From Hydnum rufescens UP504 (Eukaryota > Basidiomycota > Agaricomycetes > Cantharellales > Hydnaceae), in contig MU128993.1 of the NCBI GenBank assembly GCA_014904985.1, forward strand, positions 1 through 64,000: a stretch of 64,000 bases of DNA, in the 5' to 3' direction. Made by a program: the position numbers and the translations under genes. Below the pieces are notes generated by a model, which was not told the origin of the DNA, did no database searches, and worked only from the letters and a program-made list of their open reading frames with translations. Within the stretch, counting starts at the first letter, position 1. Each line of letters opens with the position of its first letter. Below are positions 11,400 to 22,934 of the stretch, in pieces.

Positions 11400-12037
11400 T
11401 CTTTTCTCTCCAGCCTCAAGATAAATCAGCTCGACACCCTATGACAACACTTTCTTGCCATTGTTCACCCGTATACGACGATACGTCCTCCGGCGCCCAT
11501 GAATATTAATATCAGGCGAGCCGTGCACCGCTGCTCGAGAACTGCGCGCCTGTGATCCGTTAAATCCAGTCGATCACGTCCCTTGCAATGATATTGGGGA
11601 ATGAACCAAGGGGTGGTAGAGCGTCATTTGGATCACCGCTAAAGTAGGCGCACTTGGCAACTTATATTGGGCCAATGTTTCGATACACTTCCGCATTGTG
11701 ATGAGGTCGAAATATATTTATCTTGAGGATTGATTTAACCTGCAACTACCCGCTGCTCCTAAGAGGAGCTATAAGGGAACAGAGGTCTGGGGGAATTGTA
11801 CAAACACAGAGGGAATATGAAAGAAGAAAAGCCCATGGCCCCAGACCTCGAACTCCTTCGTCCAGAGATACCACGTCCGAAATCGGTTGGAGTTTTACAT
11901 TTTATCACGCGCGCTCTTCCTCATGAGGATTACATCATGATTTGGTTTCATATGCGGGCATTTGTGGGCAGCTGGCTAGGTCCGGGGAAGGCGCTGACTC
12001 CCGGTCTCTTCGTTTCCTGTTTCTTCTTCCTCTCTGA
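11400..12037. other. Intergenic, upstream of NLR gene
   Basis: No supported gene. A short block near 11411 (TCAAGATAAATCAGCTC) recurs near 20396, beyond the end of unit B, which hints that duplicated homology once extended further. The rest probably holds the NLR promoter. Confidence 0.4.
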
Positions 12038-15000
12038 ATGCAAGTGTCGATGGAGAGTATGAAGCCGCGATTATGTAATCGCTGCTTGTTGCGGATTAGA
12101 GCGCGCGAAGCGCACGACCTGTGCGATTACCGTTCTGCTACATTTTCTAAACCGATCAGGATCTCCCCTCGGCTCCTACCGTGTTCTCTATCATGCCACG
12201 GCACCAACACTTCTCTATACGTGAGTTTCCCTCCGATTCCTTGTCGCTCTACTGATTCGTGTGTTCCAGAAACTGGTAGAGGGGGCGATGGGCTTGGGGA
12301 AGCTGTCGGTGTTGGTGGCCAGGGAGGGGACATTGCTATCAATTTCAATGGTCAGCTCCGCCCTAAGACTTCGCCTTTTGACTGCCCACCCATAGTTTAT
12401 ATTGCTCCAGACATGCGAGGATATACGGGCATCGCCCGTTTGATGCCCGTTCGTGCCCGCCATGCCGAGTATAACTCTGCTCGCAAGGATGCCCCATCAT
12501 CATGTCTCGAGGGCACCCGAGTCGATATTTTGGCCGATATTATGTCGTGGTTGGGTCTCACTGATGACAATGCACACCCTGTATATTGGCTCAATGGGCT
12601 TGCAGGGATTGGCAAGTCAACCATTGCAACGACTGTCGCCGAGCGAGCAGAGGAGAAGGGTATGCTGGGAGCAACCTTCTTTTCTCGAAACGATAGGGCT
12701 TTACGCGATCCGCACACCGTCTTTCCCACGCTCGCCTTCCAACTCGCGAATTCTGACAATCGATTCAAGTCCGTTATCGTGGAGGCCCTCAAAGAAGATG
12801 AAGGAATTGAGGACAGAGGTCTATTGCGTCAGCTGGAGGGTTTAATCGTGAACCCACTTCTCCGGATCCGTCGGAACCGACATCCCACACTTATCATCCT
12901 TGATGCCCTCGACGAATGCGAGGAAAAAGGTGCTACAGACATTCTACGACTTTTGTTCTCCCACGCAACTCGAGTGCCATTCCTTCGAATATTCGTCACC
13001 AGTAGACCCGAGTTCCACATCTCATCGGTATTCAACCAGTTCGAGAATTACGCCAAGACAATTCTTCATAACGTCGAAGCATCGGTTATCCAGCAGGATA
13101 TCGCCCTTTATATTCGAACAGAGTTGGAAAAGATTCCTCACAGACTGGGTCTTTCCATGCCTGCGGATTGGACCACAGAAGCCGAGAAGCATGGGCTAGT
13201 GGAGAGGTCAGGAAAACTGTTCATTTTCGCTGCCACATGTATCCGATTCATTGGGGACGATCGTGTGCTGGCCCCCCGTGAGCATCTGGCCCTTATTCTC
13301 AGCAGTCAACCCCTCGAGGACGTAGACCTGTCGGAAGTGACGCCGTACAAGGAACTGGACCTCCTTTATACAAACCTGCTCTGCAAATCGTTGTCCGATT
13401 CGAATCCGCGTCCGATTCAGAATCGCTTCCAGATCGTTGTTGGTAGTATTGTGCTGCTGCGGCAGCCCCTCTCGCTTCGTTCCTTGGCAGTCTTCGTCGA
13501 GAATAGCGTCGGGACAGTGAGTAACGTGTTACGCCACCTTCAATCTGTCATAATCCCTCCATATGACGAAAATGAGGCGCCTCGTATCTATCACCCTTCC
13601 TTCGTTGACTTTATCACAAACCCTTCGCGATGCTCCATGGAAGGATTCTTGATCACTGCAGTCCCAGTGCAAGAGCGGCGGCATGCCTTGCGATGCTTCC
13701 GCCTGATGGAGATGTGCCTGAAACGAGATGTGGCCGGGATCGAAGATCCGTCGCTGTTGAACAGCGAGGTTGATGGATTTGAAGCCAAGGTGGCAAGTGC
13801 GCTGCCTGCGGAGGTACAATATGCGTGTCGATTTTGGGGATCGCATCTGTCGCGTGTCGAGATTGGAGATGAGAAGGTGATGTGGGTGCTGGAGGAATTC
13901 GCGATGCGGTCGATTTTGTGGTGGATAGAGGCAATGAGCCTGCTTGGAAGTATCCACACTGCAGCAAGCTCTGTCCGGGAGGCGCACCGATGGGCAGTAT
14001 GTGCCTTTATTGTTCATTTCTAGATGACCCACTGATTTGACGATGATGCGGATGACAGGTGAATTCGAAATGCACAGTGACCCTCGTTACCCTGCTGGCC
14101 GATGCACGTCGTTTCATTCTCGCCCATGCCGAAGTCATAAGAGCAAGTGCACTTCATGTATACCATTCTGCATTGCCATTTACTCCTCATGACACTGCAT
14201 TGTACAAAGTATATTGGAAAGAGACAAGGAATTCTATCCGTGTGCTTCAAGGGATTGACCCTCAATGGCCGCGGGTCCTGGCCACTTTCAGTGGTCATCA
14301 TCGCCCATTTCTTCCATTGCCTGTTCGAAAGATGGGCTGCAACTGGCATCTGGCTCTCTTGATGGTTCCATAAAGTTGTGGGATATCACATCTGGTTTGC
14401 TCATTGCTACCCTAGAAGGTCACACTGGTGTGGTTAATTCTGTGGCATTTTCACCTGATGGCTACCAACTGGCCTCAGCCTCCTCTGACTCACCCATCTG
14501 GTTGTGGGATGCTACTTCTGGCATCCTCACTGGAGTGCTAAAAGGCCATGTGGAGAGTGTTCAGAGTGTGGTGTTTTCACCAGATGGGTCCAGATTGGCA
14601 TCAGGCTCCTGTGACCATTCTGTACGCTTATGGGATGCTGCATCAGGTGTATTCATTACAATCTTAGAAGGACATACTGGCAGGGTTAATTCTGTTGCAT
14701 TTTCACCTGATGGTTCACAACTGGCATCAGGTTCCTCAGACTCTTCTATATGGTTGTGGGATGCTACATTGTGCACACCTATTGCAATACTAGGGGGAAA
14801 CACTGGTTGCATCCATTGTATTGTGTTTTCTCCAGATGGCTCACAACTGGCAGGCTCTGATGATACCTCTGTCCAGTTGTGGGACAGCACATCTGGCACC
14901 CCCATTGTTCTTCTAAGAGGCTGCACTGCTTCTGTTGCATTTTCACCAGATGGGATGCAGCTGGCATTTGGTTCCTGGGATGGATTACAAATATGGGATG

Positions 15001-16130
15001 CCACATCTGGCACACCTGTTACCATTGTAAGGCATAATGCTAGGGCCTGGGTTCCCTCTGTCACATTTACACCAGATGGATTGCTATTGGCTGCCCACTC
15101 CTATGCCCTACGTGTCTCATCTGTCCAACTGTGGGATGTCACATTGGACACCCCCATTGTATCACTAGAAGACCATTCAGATCAAATCAGGAGTCCTTCA
15201 TTTTCACCTGATGGCTTGCAACTGGCCTTAGGCTCCAGGGACTCATCCATTCAGCTGTGGGATGCCATATCAGGAAATACCATTGCAACCCTACAAGGCC
15301 ATACTGCTCCCATTGATTCCCTTGCCTTTTCACCAGGTAAGTTGCAACTAGCATCAGGCTCCAGGGATACAGTCCAATTGTGGGATACCACAGTGGGCAC
15401 AACCCTTGCAATCCTAGAAGGACATACTCACTGGGTTAATTCTGTTGTGTTTTCACCAGATGGTTTGCAACTGGCCTCAGGCTCTAGAGACTGTTCCATT
15501 CGGCTGTGGGATGCCATATCAGGTACTGTTGTGGGAATCCTAATGGGCCATTCTGGCCCAGTTTTGTCTGTTGCATTTTCCCCAGATGGTTTGCAGCTGG
15601 CCTCAGGGTCTGAGGACTATTCTATCTGGGTGTGGGATGCCATGCTGGGCACACCTATTGCAGTCCTCACTGGCCATTCTGACTTTGTTAACACAGTTGA
15701 ATTTTCACGGGATGGTTTACAACTGGCTTCAGCCACATGGGTCCCACATGACTGGAATATCAAAACTAGCATAAGCACATCAACCCTATGGCACCACATT
15801 GAGATGATTCATGGTGGCATGTTTTCAAGTGCCAGAGAGATTTTCCTATGGGATTTAACTTCTCAACCCCCTTGTTGCTTAGATTCTGACTTACCCATTT
15901 TGATGGAACCATCTTCTGTCAGCTTGATTCCCCCCATTTGGTCTTGTCATGGTCAGTGGGTAACTGTCCAACAATTTCCAGGTAGTCACATTAGACATAT
16001 CTGCTATATTCCTCTTTCTTGTATCCACAATGATTATGTTCAAGTGGTGGCCTCCCCCCTTCAGTCTCGGGTTGCAATCGCATATGTCAATGGCCATGTT
16101 ATCCTTCTCAACACTCAAAATTGTATATAG
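12038..16130 (+). CDS. NACHT-WD40 NLR-like STAND protein
   Basis: A signal-transduction ATPase with NACHT domain and WD40 sensor, the architecture of fungal heterokaryon-incompatibility/NLR-like proteins. The Walker A is GLAGIGKST (about 12598), Walker B LIILDALDEC (about 12893), and a sensor-like TSRPE follows. A winged-helix-like region leads to an intron at 13997-14058 (GTATGT donor, in phase) and then 11-12 WD repeats with the FSPDG-LASGS-LWD signature, ending in the tail LTSQPP...LLNTQN. The 5' part is uncertain: 12038 is the first ATG of the open frame, but a GTGAGT...TTCCAG intron at 12221-12269 is possible and the usual helical N-terminal domain is missing. Between the linker and the first WD repeat (near 14291) one base is lacking (FSGH to SSPISS), so the gene may be inactive or the base miscalled. 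Confidence 0.85.
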
Positions 16131-18317
16131 TTTCAAACAAGTATCTATAAATTCATGCAGAGGCATCAGCACACAACTGCAGATGAACAGGAATACATAT
16201 GCACATCCTCCTGAAAATGAAAAAAAGCCCAGTCCTCATGGATGCCATTGTGAGCATCATAGATTCACCTTAGGTAACCCAACCAAAGAACTCAAGTCAG
16301 TCAAAGGCAGGGGTCTCATTTATTTATAACTTCCTAGGGGTGCCCGCAACTTACCTATGGATCTGGTATGGAGCAGAGGATGCCCTACGCTATATGTCAG
16401 AGATGGTTAGTACTCCGAAGCTCCCAAAGGATATGACGTCGTCGAGGAATCGATTCACTTTGGAATATGGATTGAGAAACAATGGTGCATGGATGACGAC
16501 ATGTCACCGAGAGCACTGAAGTCTTGAATCTTGAAGCTCCCATAAAGGTACTGGAACCAGGCCTTTGGACAGTAGTCTGAATGGCCTACAGGGTAAATTT
16601 TTGCCATAATTATCAGGAATGCTCTTCAGCCTCACGTGATAGTGAAGCCAAGTGACACTGCTGGTGGCGTTCGCAGATTTCAAATTGTTATGTGAAGGAC
16701 CACAGAAACAATGCACTGGACCGCAAATATGGGCCAAAAGAGAGGTCGATTGTATAGGGACCCGCCCGTATGGACGAGATTCTATGGAGCGAAGAGAAAA
16801 TCTCAAGTCTTTTCCAGCTTCCAGCCGGGTTTGATGGTACGAGTGCCGCTAAATATAAGATAGCATAAAGACGTTCCTTGCTAGATCGACACTGCGGATG
16901 GGGCCTCACGCAAGTATTGTGGTTAATATTCACTTGCGAAATCGGCATATATTGGAGTGAGGCCTACATTGACCGATAAAGACTTGAGATTCCGGTGGCG
17001 GGTTAGGAGTTTCGCAATGCACCGCAGTCGCAAAGTCCTCAATGTCATGTTCAAAAGCGTCGGACAGACCAAAGATGGGTGAATTCGATGGCAGACAGCC
17101 GGTTGAGGTTGTCGGCCGGACATCGTCAGCAGGAAATATGAGCAAGGCGCGACCAAGATAGGACCTAGCTGTCACCTCACACCACTTGACCCCGAGATCG
17201 AAGCTACAAATAAGGCAAAAGCTCGGTGCGCTTGGGGCTGAAAAACAGACTCTCGAAATTCTGCCCGGCGACAGCTTTAGAAGCAGGGAGCCCAGTTGGA
17301 ACGAGTCGCATGAGTGGAAATTGCAGTAGAAGCAGCCCGCCCATCAAAGCCGCCCACGTCCTTCATCTCGTCCGAGAACGATATGAGGGCATGGGAGAAC
17401 TGTGAGGCAATACTGCGAAGGAGCGGTGGAATATGGAAGTCATCGAGGCCTTCAAATCCCGTGCCACGATCCTCTGAAGCACATGATCGAGTGAAACCGG
17501 TGGAGGCATGGAGTTCTAAGAGTTTTCGAGATCTTTAAATGGCTTATAGCTGAAGAATTGCGGTGCACCCAGAACATATTTCTGCCCTTGGCCGGTCCCA
17601 CAGAAAATTGGGGTGCACTGGAGTGGAGGCCCGACACGTCCTGGATGGCATCAGTCTTCATAGCGAGCACTTGATGGCGCATCATGCATCTTGCAGATTC
17701 CTAAGTTCAAGCATGGGTGGTATGTGTTTACACAACCGGGCTCGTCCTATGTACAGAATGGTTAAAGTTGGAGAGATCCGGAGTCACTGACAGTCCCCGA
17801 TTCGTTTAAAACACCTTTGGTAATTTTAATCGCCCAAATAGGGAGGGGCCAAGTGGGTATGCTTGGACTAGAATCCCAGGGGGGGGTGGCACAATTGATT
17901 CTCGCCTTTTCATCACAGCAAAGAGACTATCCCGGCTCCATGCAGAAGCAAAAATATCCGACAAAGTGTCCCACGCATTGACTTCTGCTAGACGGGCACA
18001 CGAGGTACATACCATGGATCCACCGAGCGTTTTGCCTCGTGGCCGAGAGAGGTTTCGGTCACGAAGATTTGCGCTCGGAGCGGTAGGGACTGCCAGTCGA
18101 AAGAAGTTTGAATTTTCTGAAAATGGTAAGGCGCCCTCCTGACATCAGCAAGTGGTGATTAGTAGAACGAACGTGTCGACCAGTGCACATTCTCAGTTGA
18201 CCTCCGGCACGCTCAAAGTGTTCGCGGCTATTACCCCATATATGACCCCCGACGCGGCGACTGGAAATATCAAGGCCCCCTTGGAAGAAACCTGAGGGCT
18301 GCAGAAGATTTCGGACA
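16131..18317. other. NLR 3' flank, unit B, plus 440 bp private sequence
   Basis: 16131-17878 is the copy of 5362-7135. From about 17879 to 18317 the sequence has no counterpart in unit A. An open frame from about 17840 to 18120 (with AKRLSRLHAEAK and a basic RGRERFRSRRF) ends at a GTAAGG donor-like site and could be an exon fragment of an unknown gene. There is not enough to define a gene. Confidence 0.4.
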
Positions 18318-18410
18318 GGTGTTTACGTAAACGTTTCATACGGATTCAGCCGAGGCGTGGGATCCTCATTATGATTGCTTAGAAAGTCACTATCGCATCA
18401 AACGATTGCC

Positions 18411-19956
18411 ATGGTGGTAATGCGAGTCGGGGAACTAGCTTGTCAGCGAGACTCGTATCTCAAAGTCCTCGATACCGTGGTCGTTTCTTGCGTGCCGGCG
18501 ACTGCTTCGGTGCCAAACGGGACACTTCCTCCGACAACCAAGTCATCGAAGAAGGGATCCTCGAAAGCTACTAAAAATGGGGCTTCTGAAAAGAAGGGCC
18601 TGCTTGGGAGAATCCATCTCCCGCAGGAACCGAGCCGTTGTGGGAGATCGAGTTCGAAGATACTGTGCTCTTTCCTGAAGGTGCAATCTCTGCCATTCTC
18701 GTGATTCGTTAGTCCGTTCTGAGGCATAAAATCTATTCGTCACTAAGAATAGGGGGTGGCCAACCGACAGACCACGGTACGCTCACGTCTCTGAGAATAG
18801 ACCCGACACTGCAAATCCCTATCACGCGTATACATCGGCATGGCCTGCGCGCCGTGCATTTCTCGCCCGTCCCTCTAGATGCAGGCACACCTGTCACGCA
18901 GCACGTTGATTTCGACAGACGGATGGACCACATGCAACAGCACACTGGGCAACATCTACTCTCCGCAATCATGGACACGTATGAGGGGCTGGAGACCCTT
19001 GGCTGGAGCATGGGCGCATCCATTAGCGTCACGGACGATGACGTCGCGCCGAATATGAACTTTGTCGAGGTTGGGCGCAAGCCGACCGATGAAGAGATAG
19101 ATGAGATCCAGAGGAGGTGCAACGAAGTGATATCGCGAAACGTCCGCATTACTGTCGATACACCGGAAGACGCCAAGGTTGATTCATTACCTTCCGATTA
19201 CGATGCTGAGAAAGGAGTGGTGCGAGTTATCAAAATAGAAGGTATAGATGAGAACGCGTAAGTATCCCCCTCTTTTGACACTAATGACTGCCGAGAAATG
19301 ACACCAGATGTCCATTCAGATGCTGTGGCACACATCTCTCCCAGACGTCGCACATCTCCCTTTTGTTATTACACCACACGCAGCCCATCCGGGGCACCAA
19401 CACGCGCCTCTACTTCACAGCCGGTGCTCGCGCCATCCGCCTCTCCACGCTCGCCACACGCACCCTGCGCTCCGTCTCCGGCCTCCTCTCCGCGAACCCT
19501 GCACACCCAAACGAGGTCATCCAACGCGTGGATAAACTGAACGCACAAGTGCGCGATATGGGGCGCGCGCGGCGGAAGCTCGAGACCGAGATCGCCGGGT
19601 ACGAGGCCGCGCGGGTCATTAGGGAACTCGATGCAGGTCGGCGCGCGGCGTTTGTGTATCGTGTGTGCGAGACCGGGGCGGATTTTATCATGGCCGTGAC
19701 GGGTGCATTGAAAGATGGTGGGTTCGATGAGCGTGAGGGTGTTGTTGTTCTGCTCGTTGCCGTGGCTGAAACGGGGGGTGGGGGCCCCGTTGTGATTATT
19801 GGCGATGAGAAGGAGGTGGAAAGAGTGGTAGAGAGGGTAAAGGTTATATTACCAGATGTAAAGGGTGGTGGGAAGGGCAAGCGATGGCAAGGGAAAATAG
19901 CTCGGCTTGCGACTGCTCAGCTCAAGGCTTTGGGTACTCTGATTGAGTCGGCCTAG
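18411..19956 (+). CDS. AARSD1/AlaX-type alanyl-tRNA editing protein
   Basis: Trans-editing enzymes of this family hydrolyse Ser (or Gly) mischarged on tRNA-Ala, in the cytosol. Visible landmarks in order: CQRDSYL and VVVSC at the N-terminus, FEDTVLFPEGGGQPTDHG, the metal-binding HTGQH (about 18938), a long helical region, IEGIDENACCGTH with the second zinc site, and a C-terminal domain with RVDKLNAQVRD and a glycine-rich end. Introns: 18681-18752 (GTGCAA...TAG) and 19258-19319 (GTAAGT...CAG), both in phase. Within the first exon the frame of the N-terminus and of LWEIEFEDTV differ by one base; the decayed copy shows the same offset, so either an extra intron (candidate 18510-18610, weak GAG acceptor) or an old frameshift is present. 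I call it the functional copy with that reservation. Confidence 0.8.
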
Positions 19957-20030
19957 CCGAATGCATTATAATCGTCGCGTGTTATAATTTTAGACTGCAG
20001 GGGGATGTAAGGTCGTTCATCTCTTCTCTA

Positions 20031-20641
20031 TGGCTAGTCGACTAATTCCGCAAGTCAATTCTGTGGGGCTCCGAATCAAAAGCTCACCAGTCGAACCCGT
20101 CGGATAATGCCCACCCATAAAGGACTGATTACCCGAACCACAACAGTATAAGATTATCCAAATTTGCAAGCCACAGCCATCAAATAGATGCATTAAGCCT
20201 GGCTATATACGTATTACTATGATTGGTACCATACCCTTCTCAATTCTTGGCATTCACAGTGGAGTGGATCGATTCAGAGGCGCTAATCGATCGGCCAAAC
20301 GGAACACACCATGTAGCCAAGAGCATTGCACAACAAAAGACAACAAGGCCACAGATGGTGTGACCTAAGTAGTGGACACAGCAAGCCTCTTAGATCATCA
20401 AGATAAATCAGCTCACCGGGATGACAAGAGTTTCTTACCGGAGGCTGAACTATGAGCCCAAGCACACCATAGAGCACATGATGGGCGGTTAGGTCTGGCC
20501 CCAACTCACACGTAACAGCACATTAAAAATCACCCCTGTAGATAAAGATCGAGGATCAAAACTTGATCACCTGGTCAGCATCCAGAGTCTCAAATTACAT
20601 TACATATTACTAATAACTCCAGACATCCAGAACCAGAGAAC
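20031..20641. other. Intergenic, no feature seen
   Basis: About 600 bp after unit B. A short block near 20396 is shared with 11411. ORFs here are short and without any recognisable signature. Confidence 0.45.
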
Positions 20642-21039
20642 TTAATCATGCTTGACCCCACTCACCACATAGGGCAACAATGGCATTCTTCTGAAGGAGA
20701 CCAAGAACCCACACACACCTTCCTTTCCATCTGGCGTTCTCGAGAGCGTGGGCAAAAGGGTCGGACAAAAAATCCGATAACAGAGCCCCACAGTTAGCAA
20801 ATGTCCGGAAATACTTTGGTCCCCGGAAGAGTTGCGCCGCACAGGGGGACGGTGGCAGTATCAGTGAGCGCCGGGACTGGATACCCTCTGCCAGTGAACC
20901 GTAATAGAATGATCACCCTCAACCCCGAGCGATAGAACCACGTCTCAGGACAATCATCCTTATCGTGGATCCAGAATTTGGCCACAAGATCTGTCCCTGA
21001 GTCACGGTCATGTCTGTGGTAAAAATTCGCAAGCCTCAA
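20642..21039 (-). CDS. Possible small protein gene, unrecognised
   Basis: Two overlapping open stretches on the minus strand could be exons of one short gene: one with FYHRHDRDSGTDLVAKFW and GTKVFPDIC (21039-20794), the other ending VVSGVKHD at 20642. Both read like natural protein, with few rare residues. No signal peptide, motif or convincing splice pair joins them. It may also be a remnant. Confidence 0.25.
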
Positions 21040-21302
21040 TAGAAATCCAGAATATCGAGCCTAAAGTGGCAATAGCCGAGGAATTCAAACAGGGCACGTG
21101 TCAGTCACGCATACACGCGTACATAAGAATCAACCGGAAAATGGTCTTTTACGTGGATAACATTGTAAAGACTACTGGGGACTAGAATGTACTAGCCGAG
21201 GAAAGGCACAAGGATAAGCTATAGTTGGCGCTATAGCCTGCATAGAGTAGTCGATTGAAGAAAATATGTGGGTATGAGAATCAAATAGACGCGCCCGATT
21301 CA

Positions 21303-22329
21303 TTAAACATTAACAGAAACCCGAAGAGGAGGGGGTGGTGTGAGCACGAGCGCGGGCATAGACATGGATGCCCGCGAGTTAGGGGGCGGAAGTGTGGCGA
21401 TGAGTGCAGTGACGCTCCCGGCGGTGGCGGCCACACTAGGGACTCCATCAACAGCATCGCCAGGCCGTGTGTTGCCCCCGCTCCCACGGTCGGGGTGCAC
21501 GCCAAATTTGGTGAGGTCGACCGTCGTTGGGCTTTCCTCCCCCACGAGAATATTCCGCGCGAGCACCACTTGTTCGATCACGTGACGCAAATCCTTCACC
21601 GCGCCAGCCTCGCACGCGTCGAGTACGGCCTGAAGACAGAGAATAGCTTCGCGCGTACGGGAGGTACTGTTTGCCGACTCGCGGCGGGTACGTTTATAGT
21701 GGTAATCGTGCGCGTTCGCACTAGATGGGGGGCGCGCATGTGGCGATGTTGGTTTGGTTCCACTGACTGGTGGGCGAAGACGGCCGCTCGAGTCTAAATT
21801 GGTGCTATTCCTCGCTTTGGTAGAACGTGCAGGAGATGACGTGAAGAAAGAGGCGACAGAGTTTCGCGCTGAATTAGGAGTGGTCGAGGTCGATGTAGAG
21901 GAATTAGTGGCCGGCCATATATACTGTCCACACCGGGACGAGGCTTGCTGAGGCGTCGCGGACGACGAGATCGCGGGTCTGTCTCCCTTGCAGCGGCGCT
22001 CGCATTTAGAGCGTCATGGGCATCGCTCACGAGGGTGGGAAGAGACGGGGAAGGTGGGGAATTTCTATAAGGCGGAGGGGGCGGGGTGGGGAGTGTCTGG
22101 CTGTGGTCGTCATCGAGGACCGTGTCCACGTTCAGGACAGGGCGCACACTGTTGATCGACGCCTATTGTTCCAACAACCACAGTCAGTATGCATTTACAG
22201 TTGGATGAGCGGCGAGTCGAAATACTGTACCGAACGGCCGCGCCTGCTGGATATCTTGCGTAGGAGGCCCCAACAGAAGTTGGATTCCTCCTGCTTGAGG
22301 AGAGTTTTCTCAGAGAGGAGGGCAGTCAT
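21303..22329 (-). CDS. Novel 306-residue Pro/Ser/Thr-rich protein
   Basis: Three exons read in a single frame: 22329-22199 (ATG, MTALLSEKTLL...), 22148-21925 and 21868-21303 (TAA). Introns have GTAAAT...CAACAG and GTATAT...ATTCAG borders and keep phase exactly, strong support for the model. The protein has a basic N-terminal segment, a proline run (LPTPPPPPY), an Arg/Ser-rich stretch (RSRRPRRLSKPRP) that could act as a nuclear signal, a helix-forming segment (EAILCLQAVLDACEAGAVK then LRHVIEQVVLARN), and a C-terminus rich in Ala, Ser and Pro. I recognise no domain. It is divergent from phosphoglucomutase with about 600 bp between the start codons. The GC content of the last exon is higher than that of its flanks. 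Confidence 0.7.
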
Positions 22330-22934
22330 GAGTGAATCTGACTAGTGTTGTCGGAAGTGGTGGCAGTATTAGTCGGTGGTGGGCCACAGTCGTCGTCCTC
22401 GGGACGGTCGTGAGGGGGAGAACCAGGAATGAAGTGGGTTCGCACCTCGATATTTATTTTTTGTGAGAAAAGACGTAAGGCAAAGGGCAGGAGGGACAAC
22501 AAAATAATTGAATTGGAATACTACAAAATTGGGCGTAAACACGCGGCATGTCCATTAACTCAGCCTAATAAAGGTAAACCTGGGCGGCGTGGGTGAGGCA
22601 AGGTTGCCTGGGGTGCGTGTTGGGCGTGTAAACAATATAGTGCAGTCAACGCTGCATGGCTTGTGGATGTTATCGGCGCATACCCTGGGGAGAAGCGACT
22701 TGCATGGGGATCTTGCCACAATTGCACGCCACCTTCTCAGGCTTGTCATCTCACGGGGTAGGATAGCAACTTGTGCAGGAGTACCCTGGGGGAATACCGC
22801 AACTCCATCGCTATCGACATGCCAGTAGAGAACACAGAAAATGATAGGGAAACCCAGATCAGGTTCCATCAGTTCTCAATTTGGACTCACCTCCAAGTTA
22901 TATATTGCACTTTTGTTCAACAAACCACCCTATC
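22330..22934. promoter_or_regulatory. Shared upstream region of the 306-aa gene and phosphoglucomutase
   Basis: The two genes diverge from this 605-bp spacer, which must hold both promoters. I see no clear TATA box at a canonical distance from either ATG, and no repeat or ORF of note. Placement is by gene geometry only. Confidence 0.4.

Larger units (their letters stand above)
4744..11400 (+). repeat. Segmental duplication unit A (partner 15531-20030)
   Basis: Order and orientation match unit B: WD40 3' end, NLR 3' flank, then an AARSD1-like gene. Homology runs 4744-7135 against 15531-17878 and resumes 9575-11400 against 18318-20030. Between these blocks unit A holds 2.4 kb with a RING-gene copy, whereas unit B holds 440 bp of unrelated sequence. 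Identity is uneven: low at 4744-5085, very high at about 5085-6490, near 90 percent by eye after that. Confidence 0.9.
15531..20030 (+). repeat. Segmental duplication unit B (partner 4744-11400)
   Basis: Carries the intact 3' end of the NLR gene, its 3' flank (16131-17878) and the AARSD1-like gene in the same order and orientation as unit A. The full NLR reading frame extends left of 15531 here, so unit B looks like the source arrangement and unit A the derived, truncated one. Confidence 0.9.

Noticed and set aside
14561..15411. Long minus-strand ORFs opposite the WD repeats
   Set aside because: They are antisense shadows of repeated FSPDG-LASGS codons; they carry no motif.
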